Shown here: positions 1 through 4,417 of the stretch, one piece after another | Position numbering within the stretch: the first letter of the stretch is position 1 | Layout of the letters: each line of letters starts with the position of its first letter | Assembly (NCBI GenBank): GCA_002409725.1 | Contig: DHOI01000132.1 | Location: forward strand, 1-5,309 | DNA from: Christensenella sp. UBA5394 | GTDB lineage: Bacteria > Bacillota > Clostridia > Christensenellales > CAG-138 | DNA: 5,309 nucleotides | Direction of reading: 5' to 3' | The notes under the pieces: model-generated | What the model saw: the letters and a program-made list of their open reading frames with translations, nothing else | The model's database searches: none | What the model was told of the DNA's origin: nothing | Program-made: the position numbers and the translations under genes

Positions 1-122
1 TCGATGAGGGCAACACTTGCCCGGAAAAGCTGCGGGAGTTGACGGAGCAGGCCCGTAAATTGGATGATACGGCCTTAACCTACATTATCGGCATAATGCG
101 GGAGCTGAATAATAAAAAATAA
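1..122 (+). CDS. 3' end of an unidentified gene, possibly a helix-turn-helix regulator tail
   Basis: Only the reading frame whose codons begin at base 3 stays open to the TAA at 120-122; the other two plus frames hit stops early. The visible 39 residues are charged and end in a predicted amphipathic helix (RKLDDTALTYIIGIMRELNN). Short C-terminal helices of this kind are common after the DNA-binding domain of small XRE-family regulators, but no helix-turn-helix is visible here because the gene starts outside the window, so that reading is only a guess. The gene converges on the permease and shares its terminator, which begins 14 bases after the stop. Confidence 0.6.
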   Translation, partial: DEGNTCPEKLRELTEQARKLDDTALTYIIGIMRELNNKK

Positions 123-135
123 GGATTTTACAAAG

Positions 136-170
136 AAAAGGACGCCGGCTGCTGACCGGCGTCCTTTTTT
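136..170. terminator. Bidirectional intrinsic terminator between convergent genes
   Basis: A perfect 9-bp GC-rich stem (GGACGCCGG at 140-148 with CCGGCGTCC at 156-164) with a 7-base loop is lengthened by AAAA/TTTT pairing at 136-139 and 165-168. T residues continue to 170 on the plus strand, and on the minus strand the stem is followed by TTTTCTTTG. It lies between the stop of the partial gene (122) and the stop of the permease (192), so it can end transcripts from both sides. Confidence 0.9.
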
Positions 171-191
171 GACTGTTTATGTACGCGGCGG

Positions 192-1565
192 TTAAGCAGC
201 TTTTTTGGGCTTAACGAAAAACGTGCCGATGACCATTACGATGGCGAAGATAATGAGGTAATACACGGCGTCCATCTTATATGCATAGAAGGCGCAGAAC
301 ACCATGAACAGGCAGCTGACAACGCCCAGGAGGGGCATCACGTAGCGCTTGAAGGGGCTTAGGTCCTTTTCCTTTTTTATCATCATCAGAAAGATGGGGA
401 TGTAGGCCGCGTAGAGGGTGATGATGGGCAGCTCGTCGGGTTCCCAGCTCAGCAGTGGGGGGAGGCTGACTGTGCCCAGCACGCGGGTCTCAAAGAAGCA
501 CACCTGCCAATAGAGGAAGTGGATGCCGCACATCAGCAGGCCAAAGATGGAGGAGTTGACGGGCATGTTGGTTTCCGGATCCACCTGGGAAAAGATTTTG
601 GGCGCGGGGCCCATGCCACGCACGGAGAGGCAATAGAGGCCGCGGCAGCAGCCGAGCATCAGGCCGTTGGTGGTACCCAGGCAGGAGATGACGATGATTA
701 CGAACACCAGTGTGCCGGCTACGTTGCCAAAGAGGCTGGTGAAGGCTTGGCGGGGCAAGTCGTCCCCGGCTGCGGCGATATCGGCTACGCTCAGCGAGCC
801 GGTGAGGCCCAGGAAGTAGCCCAGGTAGACCAGCACTACGATGAATGCGCCGATGACCAGCGCCTTGGGCAGGTTTTTCTTGGAGTCTTTGAGTTCGGCG
901 TTGATGGAGGTGGCGATGATCCAGCCCTCATAGGCGAAGGCGAAGGCCACGATAGCCCCCATTATGCCGCCGCCTGTTTGCGCGAGGCCCGCATCTGCGG
1001 TGGTGAGGGCTTCGATGGTCAGCCCGTTGATCAAGCCGGCGATGGTGCCTACCACGGCCATCAATACCAGCGGGATCAGCTTGATGATGGTGGCGGAGAC
1101 CTGGAACTTACCGGCCAGGCGGGGGGAGAGGGCGTTGAGCACATAGCTGCCCACGAGGAAGAAGGTGCCGATGGCCACATGGGCGCTGCCCGCCACGGGT
1201 AGGCCAAAGAGGATGCAGGCATACTGAGCGCTGACCCAAGCCAGGCAGGCGGTGAGGGCGGGGTAGTAGAGGGTGGCAAGGAACCAGCCTACGTAGTAGG
1301 CGTATTTCTTGCCCAAAGCCACCTCGGAATAATCCACAATTCCGTTGACCTTCTCATAGCGCGTGGCCAAAATGGAGAAGACATAGGAGCAGATGATCAT
1401 GATAAGGCCCACGATACCTACCGTGAGCAGGCTTTTTACCATGCTGCCGCCCGTATTGGCGAGTACCTTGGGCGCCTTGAAGAATACGCCGGAACCAATC
1501 ACGATACCAACGACCATGGCGATGGCCGTCAGCAAGCCATACCGCTTTTTAAGTTGGGTTTCCAT
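192..1565 (-). CDS. APC-superfamily amino acid permease
   Basis: Integral membrane transporter of 457 residues, the usual size for the amino acid-polyamine-organocation superfamily, with about 12 hydrophobic segments. Transmembrane segment 1 carries the family signature GIVIGSGVFF (residues 20-29), whose unwound glycines contact the substrate amino group in this fold. Segment 6 shows AFAFAYEGW (207-215), followed by the cytoplasmic loop ELKDSKKNLPKA (224-235), both typical of the L-type/SteT-like branch. The substrate cannot be read from sequence; amino acid/proton symport or exchange at the cell membrane is inferred from the family. An in-frame ATG at 1586 would add MKRGMIE, but it has no ribosome site, whereas the ATG at 1565 sits 9 bases after AGGGGA and gives the family-like start METQLKKRYGLL. 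It is transcribed alone, from the promoter at 1656-1684 to the terminator at 136-170. The loop after segment 9 (about residues 357-378) is unusually rich in prolines and polar residues. Confidence 0.93.
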   Translation of the reverse strand: METQLKKRYGLLTAIAMVVGIVIGSGVFFKAPKVLANTGGSMVKSLLTVGIVGLIMIICSYVFSILATRYEKVNGIVDYSEVALGKKYAYYVGWFLATLYYPALTACLAWVSAQYACILFGLPVAGSAHVAIGTFFLVGSYVLNALSPRLAGKFQVSATIIKLIPLVLMAVVGTIAGLINGLTIEALTTADAGLAQTGGGIMGAIVAFAFAYEGWIIATSINAELKDSKKNLPKALVIGAFIVVLVYLGYFLGLTGSLSVADIAAAGDDLPRQAFTSLFGNVAGTLVFVIIVISCLGTTNGLMLGCCRGLYCLSVRGMGPAPKIFSQVDPETNMPVNSSIFGLLMCGIHFLYWQVCFFETRVLGTVSLPPLLSWEPDELPIITLYAAYIPIFLMMIKKEKDLSPFKRYVMPLLGVVSCLFMVFCAFYAYKMDAVYYLIIFAIVMVIGTFFVKPKKAA

Positions 1566-1574
1566 TTCGATCAT

Positions 1575-1583
1575 TCCCCTTTT
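1575..1583 (-). promoter_or_regulatory. Ribosome binding site that decides the permease start
   Basis: On the minus strand AAAAGGGGA lies 9 bases before the ATG at 1565. The same bases would be codons 2-4 of the longer reading from the ATG at 1586, which has only AT-rich sequence in front of it. This favours initiation at 1565. Confidence 0.7.
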
Positions 1584-1631
1584 CATTATTGATACATAAT
1601 TGAATGCTTTACCTATAGTGTTAAACGCTAT

Positions 1632-1679
1632 AATCGGAAAACCATATATTCATTATTTATACCTGAAACAGATCCGATT
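1632..1679. repeat. Inverted repeat bracketing the permease promoter
   Basis: AATCGGA at 1632-1638 is the exact reverse complement of TCCGATT at 1673-1679. One arm touches the -35 box and the other lies about 10-17 bases into the transcript. The arms surround the -10 box with a 34-base spacer, an arrangement that would suit a dimeric regulator bridging two half-sites. No regulator is identified, and a 7-base match in AT-rich DNA may be chance. Confidence 0.35.
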
Positions 1680-1684
1680 GTCAA
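1656..1684 (-). promoter_or_regulatory. Sigma-A type promoter of the permease gene
   Basis: On the minus strand a perfect -35 box TTGACA (1679-1684) is separated by exactly 17 bases from a -10 box TATAAA (1656-1661). Transcription should start near base 1649, giving a leader of about 80 nt before the ATG at 1565. No other hexamer pair in the gap is as good. Confidence 0.82.
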
Positions 1685-1740
1685 TAAAATATGATTTGTT
1701 TATATCCGTTTCGCGTGGCGGCTCGAATGCGGTGCGGAAA

Positions 1741-1791
1741 GCAGAAAATAAGAGCCGTGCCGCTCTCCTGAAACATCCTTGAGCACGGCTC
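1741..1791 (-). terminator. Second hairpin with T-rich tail downstream of the SH3 gene
   Basis: A perfect 9-bp stem, GAGCCGTGC (1752-1760) with GCACGGCTC (1783-1791), encloses a 22-base loop. On the minus strand it is followed by TTATTTTCTGC. It lies beyond the main terminator of the SH3 gene and just before the permease promoter, so it may be a back-up terminator insulating the permease. The long loop and interrupted T tract make it weaker than the hairpin at 1876-1898, and it could instead belong to a small RNA. Confidence 0.45.
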
Positions 1792-1838
1792 CAGGGCGCT
1801 TTAATCGCTGGCGGTGATACGTGCGGTGCGGCGAAAGG

Positions 1839-1860
1839 CCTTGCGCTGCAAGGAGTTTTT
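1839..1860 (+). terminator. Possible weak plus-strand terminator
   Basis: CCTTGC (1839-1844) and GCAAGG (1848-1853) form a 6-bp stem with a 3-base loop, followed on the plus strand by AGTTTTT. No plus-strand gene leads into it. It could stop antisense transcription from the permease upstream region into the SH3 gene, or end an unseen small RNA, or mean nothing. Confidence 0.25.
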
Positions 1861-1898
1861 CCTTATAAAAACAAAGCGGGAAGCCTTAGGCTTCCCGC
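1861..1898 (-). terminator. Intrinsic terminator of the SH3-repeat gene
   Basis: GCGGGAAGCC (1876-1885) and GGCTTCCCGC (1889-1898) make a perfect 10-bp GC-rich stem with a 3-base loop. On the minus strand it is followed directly by TTTGTTTTTATAAGG. It begins 23 bases after the stop codon of the SH3 gene, which is ideal placement for Rho-independent termination. Confidence 0.9.
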
Positions 1899-1921
1899 AA
1901 AAGGATAGGTTGTCGCAGGTT

Positions 1922-3154
1922 TTAATTTACATAAGCCAGGGAGCTGGAGGCCACGTAATACACGGAGCCGCCATACATGACCTTGGCCCAGCCGTTGGAC
2001 TCTATGGAAACGAGGGTCACACGGGTGCCCTGCGAAAGAGTGCGCACGTAGTTGATACTGCTGGCGTTATTGGTGGAATACAGATCCGCGCTGCGCTGCA
2101 GGTAGACCTGGTCGCTGCCCCAAAGTACGTTGCTGCCATAGTACCAGCCGTTATACCAGCCGCTGCCGCCGGGGCAAACGTTGCCGTAATAGGTGCTGGA
2201 AAGATAAGCGGTGTAAACATAGCCGTAGTTGCCGCCCCAAATGATTTTCGTCCAGTCGCCGGAGGTGCCCACGCAGGTCACGGACTGGCCCTGGCCAACG
2301 GTGCCCAGGCTGCTGTAGCTGGTATCCGGGCCGGTGCGTACATTCAGCAGGCTGGTCGTATAGCGGGTATAGCTGCTGGGGGCGGGCTGATACCAGCCGG
2401 AGCCACTGCCGCCGGAAACGCAAGAACCCTGCAGGTACTTGCTGTAAACATAAGCGCTGCCGCTGCCCCAGGAAATCTTCGTCCAGTTGCCGCTCTTGCC
2501 GATCTTAGTCACGCGGTCGCCACGGTTAAGGCCACCCACGATGCTATATTTGGTGCCGGGGCCGGAGCGGATGTTTACACCCGTGGTAGCATACATGGTG
2601 GTGGAGACGGTATCCTCAACATAGTCGTAGCCGCCGTCTGTGCTGGCGAGGTATTTGGAGGATACCCAGGCTTGGGAGCCGTTGGATGAGGCGATCTGGA
2701 ACCACTTGCCGCTCTGGCCGATGCGGGTCACCTGGTCACCCTTCCTGAGAACGCCGATTACGCTGTAGTTGGTGCCCGGGCCGGTGCGGATGTTAAGGGC
2801 GGCGGTGGTCACCCTAAAGTTGGTGCCGCTGGGTACGGGGGCGGGATAATAACTGCCGGACGGATAGGTGCTGGAAAGGTAGCTGCTATTCACATAGCCC
2901 AGCACGCCGCCGGGAAGGCGGACCTGCGTCCACCCGGTGCTGACGGTACCGGTGACGGTCACCTGGTCGCCCCGGCTGAAGTAGCCCAGCACGCTGTAGC
3001 TGGTATCCGGGCCGGAGCGAACGTTGACCGCGTCGGTCGCATAGGCATAACCGGAAGCGGTGTAGAACGTTTCGGCGAACGCTACGCCGGCCATGCTCAG
3101 CACCAGCACAAAAGCCATCGCCAGGGCGAGGAGTTTGGAGACTTTTTTGTTCAC
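1922..3154 (-). CDS. Secreted protein of tandem bacterial SH3 domains
   Basis: A 410-residue exported protein. Residues 1-27 form a standard signal peptide: lysines at 3-4 and 7, a hydrophobic core LLALAMAFVLVLSMAG, and cleavage after AFA. The rest is a string of SH3_3-type domains at about 36-94, 112-170, 186-241, 263-319 and 345-409. The first four carry the hallmark NVRSGPxTxYSxxG or NIRTGPGTxYSxxG motif, a GDQVT/GDRVT turn and the W(T/F)xI strand, each ending in Y(V)xSxYL. The fifth keeps the LSQGTRVT, GWAKV and YYVASSSL strands but has lost the RSGP motif. Linkers are rich in Gly, Ser, Tyr and Pro. No hydrolase, sortase or anchoring domain is visible. In related proteins such domains bind peptidoglycan cross-bridges or other wall material, so a wall-associated, non-catalytic role is inferred. 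The start codon is GTG. The gene is monocistronic, ending at the terminator at 1861-1898. Confidence 0.92.
   Translation of the reverse strand: MNKKVSKLLALAMAFVLVLSMAGVAFAETFYTASGYAYATDAVNVRSGPDTSYSVLGYFSRGDQVTVTGTVSTGWTQVRLPGGVLGYVNSSYLSSTYPSGSYYPAPVPSGTNFRVTTAALNIRTGPGTNYSVIGVLRKGDQVTRIGQSGKWFQIASSNGSQAWVSSKYLASTDGGYDYVEDTVSTTMYATTGVNIRSGPGTKYSIVGGLNRGDRVTKIGKSGNWTKISWGSGSAYVYSKYLQGSCVSGGSGSGWYQPAPSSYTRYTTSLLNVRTGPDTSYSSLGTVGQGQSVTCVGTSGDWTKIIWGGNYGYVYTAYLSSTYYGNVCPGGSGWYNGWYYGSNVLWGSDQVYLQRSADLYSTNNASSINYVRTLSQGTRVTLVSIESNGWAKVMYGGSVYYVASSSLAYVN
1928..2122 (-). repeat. Divergent SH3 domain copy 5 (residues about 345-409)
   Basis: Keeps an SH3-like strand pattern (QGTRVTLVS, GWAKVMYGG, YYVASSSLAYV), but the motif that is NVRSGP in the other copies reads YLQRSADLYS. 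It also carries a longer loop containing STNNASSINYV. It may have lost the ligand contacts of the other copies or gained a different one. Confidence 0.6.
2198..2368 (-). repeat. SH3 domain copy 4 (residues about 263-319)
   Basis: Contains NVRTGPDTSYSSLG, GQSVTCVGTSGDW and GYVYTAYLS. It shares a 23-base identical block with copy 1 and the PDTSYS form of the motif. Confidence 0.85.
2432..2599 (-). repeat. SH3 domain copy 3 (residues about 186-241)
   Basis: Contains NIRSGPGTKYSIVG, RGDRVTKIGKSGNW and AYVYSKYLQ. It is followed by a Gly/Ser linker carrying Cys245. Confidence 0.85.
2645..2821 (-). repeat. SH3 domain copy 2 (residues about 112-170)
   Basis: Contains NIRTGPGTNYSVIG, KGDQVTRIGQSGKW and AWVSSKYLAS. 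Closest in protein motif to copy 3, with which it shares the GPGT form and the IGxSGxW turn. Confidence 0.85.
2873..3049 (-). repeat. SH3 domain copy 1 (residues about 36-94)
   Basis: Contains NVRSGPDTSYSVLG, the GDQVTVTG turn and the closing GYVNSSYLS strand. The 23 bases at 2993-3015 are identical to 2312-2334 in copy 4, pointing to recent duplication or gene conversion between these two copies. Confidence 0.85.
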
Positions 3155-3160
3155 GATAAT

Positions 3161-3168
3161 TCCTCCTT
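3161..3168 (-). promoter_or_regulatory. Ribosome binding site supporting a GTG start
   Basis: On the minus strand AAGGAGGA lies 6-7 bases before the GTG at 3154-3152. This full anti-16S match at ideal spacing, followed directly by a signal peptide with early lysines, settles the start although it is not ATG. Confidence 0.9.
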
Positions 3169-3217
3169 AATAGTGGTAGATCCATGGCTCTGAGAACGAA
3201 CGCCCTTGGACGCTTCT

Positions 3218-3223
3218 ATTGTA
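3218..3223 (-). promoter_or_regulatory. Candidate proximal -10 box for the SH3 gene
   Basis: On the minus strand TACAAT (3218-3223) is one base from consensus and lies about 65 bases before the GTG start. There is no good -35 box at 16-18 bases (ACATTT at 3241-3246 is poor), so an activator or another sigma factor may be needed. It shares the block around the -10 box with the distal candidate at 3324. Confidence 0.4.
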
Positions 3224-3236
3224 CCCTGTTTAGGGT
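3223..3236. repeat. Operator-like inverted repeat next to the proximal -10 box
   Basis: ACCCT (3223-3227) and AGGGT (3232-3236) form a perfect 5-bp inverted repeat with a 4-base spacer, directly abutting the -10 box TACAAT in the position of the promoter spacer. A protein bound there would affect transcription of the SH3 gene. The short arms keep confidence low. Confidence 0.35.
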
Positions 3237-3323
3237 GCAAAAATGTGTATAAGGTTTTAATAATCCGTAAACGATGAAGAAAATGGCAGGTACGCCAGAT
3301 ATCCACTCTATTACCTTGCTTCT

Positions 3324-3351
3324 ATTATACTCGCTAAATTTGGCTGCGCAA
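3324..3351 (-). promoter_or_regulatory. Candidate distal promoter for the SH3 gene
   Basis: On the minus strand a perfect -10 box TATAAT (3324-3329) is preceded, after 16 bases, by TTGCGC (3346-3351), which keeps only the TTG of a -35 box. Transcription would start near 3317 and give a leader of about 160 nt. A further minus-strand TATAAT occurs at 3433-3438 with TTTGCG 16 bases upstream and could be a third start. Confidence 0.4.
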
Positions 3352-3374
3352 GCCTTTTTGGGCATTTATAGGCT

Positions 3375-3430
3375 CTGCCCATTGGCAGGGCGCCGCTTGC
3401 GCATAGCGGGGCGGTATAGTAAAATACTAT
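3375..3430 (+). other. Cluster of small hairpins in the divergent intergenic region
   Basis: Three inverted repeats follow one another: CTGCC/GGCAG (3375-3379, 3384-3388), CCGCT/AGCGG (3393-3397, 3405-3409) and ATAGTA/TACTAT (3416-3421, 3425-3430). They sit in the presumed 5' leader of the pseudouridine synthase gene, before its terminator-like hairpin. They could form a structured leader RNA, or the AT-rich third one could be an operator. No known riboswitch class was recognised. Confidence 0.35.
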
Positions 3431-3457
3431 GGATTATAAGTAGATCCCTGAAACCGC

Positions 3458-3481
3458 AAAAAGTGGCGCAGCCACTTTTTT
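3458..3481 (+). terminator. Terminator-like hairpin in the pseudouridine synthase leader
   Basis: AAAAAGTGGC (3458-3467) and GCCACTTTTT (3471-3480) form a perfect 10-bp stem around the loop GCA, with a run of six T at 3476-3481. The hairpin is nearly symmetric and would also work on the minus strand. It ends 21 bases before the ATG at 3503, too close for another promoter in between. It therefore either attenuates the downstream operon or ends a separate short transcript that is sometimes read through. Confidence 0.75.
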
Positions 3482-3488
3482 GATATGC

Positions 3489-3496
3489 AAAGGAGG
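3489..3496 (+). promoter_or_regulatory. Ribosome binding site that decides the pseudouridine synthase start
   Basis: AAAGGAGG at 3489-3496 is 6 bases before the ATG at 3503. The alternative in-frame ATG at 3485 lies upstream of this site and has no ribosome site of its own, so translation should begin at 3503. Confidence 0.88.
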
Positions 3497-3502
3497 CGCG
3501 CC

Positions 3503-4393
3503 ATGCGCACGCGGGAATTGGCCATTGGCCCGGTGCTGGCGGGCCGCAGCGTGGAAAGTCTGCTCAAAGGCGAGCTGGGGCTTTCCGATTCCCTTATCGC
3601 CCGTCTCAAGCGCAGGGAGACCGGCATCCGCCTCAACGGCGTGCGCGCCTATACTACCGCCCGGGCGGCGACGGGGGATGTCCTCACCGCGGAGGTGGGC
3701 GACGACCCGGTTTCCCGGGCGGAGCCGATGGCTTATCCCCTTTCCATCATCTGGGAGGATGAAGATCTCCTCATTCTGGATAAGCCCGCGGGCCTCGCCG
3801 TGCACGCCTCCCCCCGCTGCCCCGGCGAACTGACGCTGGAAAACGCCCTCGCTGCCTACCTCCCGCCGGAGGATGGCGCTCACCCCGTGAGCAGGCTGGA
3901 TAGGGGCACTACAGGCCTGATGACCTGGGCCAAGAGCGGATACATGCATGAGCTTTTGCGCCGCCAGTTGCACACGGATGGCTTTCAAAAAGAATACCTG
4001 GCCCTGGCCGTAGGCGAGGTGCCGGAAAAGGCGGGACACATCCGCCTGGCCATCGGCTTTGCCGAAGGCTCCAGATATAAGCGGGCCGTGCGGGCGGATG
4101 GGCAAAGCGCGCACACGGAATTCGTCGTGCTGGGACGGAGTAGGGGCTGTACGCTTTTGCGGCTGATCCCCCACACGGGCCGATCCCACCAGTTGCGGCT
4201 GCACATGGCTGCTCTGGGCTATCCATTGGCCGGGGATTGGCTTTATGGCGAGGAAAGCCCGGCCATATCCCGCCCGGCCCTGCATGCGAGCGGCCTCTCA
4301 ATCACCCACCCGCTCACGGGAGAACGGCTGCATTTCGAGGCCCCCCTGCCGCCAGATATGGCGGCGCTGGCGCATGCACACGGATTTTTGTAA
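3503..4393 (+). CDS. RluA-family RNA pseudouridine synthase
   Basis: A 296-residue enzyme expected to convert specific uridines to pseudouridine, most often in 23S rRNA. An S4-like RNA-binding region covers about residues 14-65 (SVESLLKGEL, IARLKRR, GIRLNGVRAYTTARAATGDVL). The catalytic domain follows: ILDKPAGLAVHAS (91-103), motif II SRLDRGTTGLM (130-140) with catalytic Asp133, KEYLALAVG (163-171), and the C-terminal motif GRSHQLRLHMAALGYPLAGD (226-245) that ends in the usual DxLYG-like DWLYG. The length is normal for the family. Motif II has Ser130 where many members have His, a variation seen within the wider family. The exact target position (RluD-, RluC- or YjbO/YlyB-like) cannot be assigned. 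The gene starts 22 bases after a terminator-like hairpin and probably forms an operon with the downstream endonuclease Q gene. Asp is mostly GAT (11 of 13), and TCG serine codons are absent by hand count. Confidence 0.92.
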   Translation: MRTRELAIGPVLAGRSVESLLKGELGLSDSLIARLKRRETGIRLNGVRAYTTARAATGDVLTAEVGDDPVSRAEPMAYPLSIIWEDEDLLILDKPAGLAVHASPRCPGELTLENALAAYLPPEDGAHPVSRLDRGTTGLMTWAKSGYMHELLRRQLHTDGFQKEYLALAVGEVPEKAGHIRLAIGFAEGSRYKRAVRADGQSAHTEFVVLGRSRGCTLLRLIPHTGRSHQLRLHMAALGYPLAGDWLYGEESPAISRPALHASGLSITHPLTGERLHFEAPLPPDMAALAHAHGFL

Positions 4394-4404
4394 AAGACCT
4401 TCCC

Positions 4405-4411
4405 AAGGGAG
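4405..4411 (+). promoter_or_regulatory. Ribosome binding site of the endonuclease Q-like gene
   Basis: AAGGGAG ends 6 bases before the ATG at 4418 and lies within the 24-base gap after the pseudouridine synthase stop. No terminator or promoter fits in that gap, supporting co-transcription. Confidence 0.75.
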
Positions 4412-4417
4412 AACACT

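Larger units (their letters stand above)
1587..1921. other. 335-bp intergenic region between permease and SH3 gene
   Basis: Holds, from right to left, the SH3 gene terminator (1861-1898), a weak plus-strand hairpin (1839-1860), a second minus-strand hairpin (1741-1791) and the permease promoter (1656-1684). Bases 1792-1838 are GC-rich and nothing was recognised in them. No tRNA or convincing small gene is present. Confidence 0.7.
3212..3330. repeat. Duplicated -10/+1 block upstream of the SH3 gene
   Basis: GCTTCTATTGTAC (3212-3224) and GCTTCTATTATAC (3318-3330) match at 12 of 13 bases, 106 bp apart and in the same orientation. Read on the minus strand both contain TAYAATAGAAGC, that is, a -10 box followed by an identical initial transcribed region. 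Confidence 0.55.
3155..3502. other. 348-bp divergent intergenic region
   Basis: Separates the leftward SH3 gene from the rightward pseudouridine synthase operon. It carries candidate leftward -10 boxes at 3218, 3324 and 3433, a block repeated at 3212-3224 and 3318-3330, several small hairpins, and the terminator-like hairpin at 3458-3481. A clear rightward promoter was not found: TATAGT (3415-3420) and TATTAT (3323-3328) lack suitable -35 boxes. Confidence 0.7.

Noticed and set aside
519..1202. 227-codon open frame on the plus strand, antisense to the permease
   Set aside because: It is rich in Gly, Ala, Asp and His in a way expected from the complement of hydrophobic membrane codons. It has no ribosome site and is wholly covered by a well-supported gene.
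1629..1634. Plus-strand TATAAT
   Set aside because: There is no -35 box at 16-18 bases upstream and no plus-strand gene follows; it lies in AT-rich promoter DNA of the opposite strand.
1715..1740. GGCTCGAATGC, resembling a tRNA T-loop
   Set aside because: No T stem, acceptor stem or anticodon arm can be formed around it.
1681..1776. 31-codon frame on the minus strand (MFQESGTALIF...) ending at the permease -35 box
   Set aside because: The AAGG before its ATG leaves no spacing for a ribosome site, it starts inside a hairpin loop, and nothing suggests a leader peptide because it lies upstream of the promoter.
1814..2689. 291-codon open frame on the plus strand, antisense to the SH3 gene
   Set aside because: Its Ala/Gly/Val-rich sequence mirrors the repeated SH3 codons. 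It has no ribosome site, runs through the terminator hairpin and resembles no protein family.
3274..3483. 69-codon open frame in the intergenic region, starting ATGAAGAAAATG
   Set aside because: The start looks gene-like, but there is no Shine-Dalgarno sequence. The frame runs through several hairpins and its stop lies at the end of the terminator stem. The protein has no convincing membrane or signal pattern.
3155..3502. Known riboswitch, T-box or 6S RNA in the structured intergenic region
   Set aside because: No T-box sequence, recognised aptamer core or 6S-like central bubble was found by eye. Only short hairpins and one long-range complement are supportable.
3434..4285. 283-codon open frame on the minus strand, antisense to the pseudouridine synthase
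   Set aside because: A shadow frame in GC-rich coding DNA. The plus-strand gene has complete family motifs and a ribosome site, and this frame has neither.
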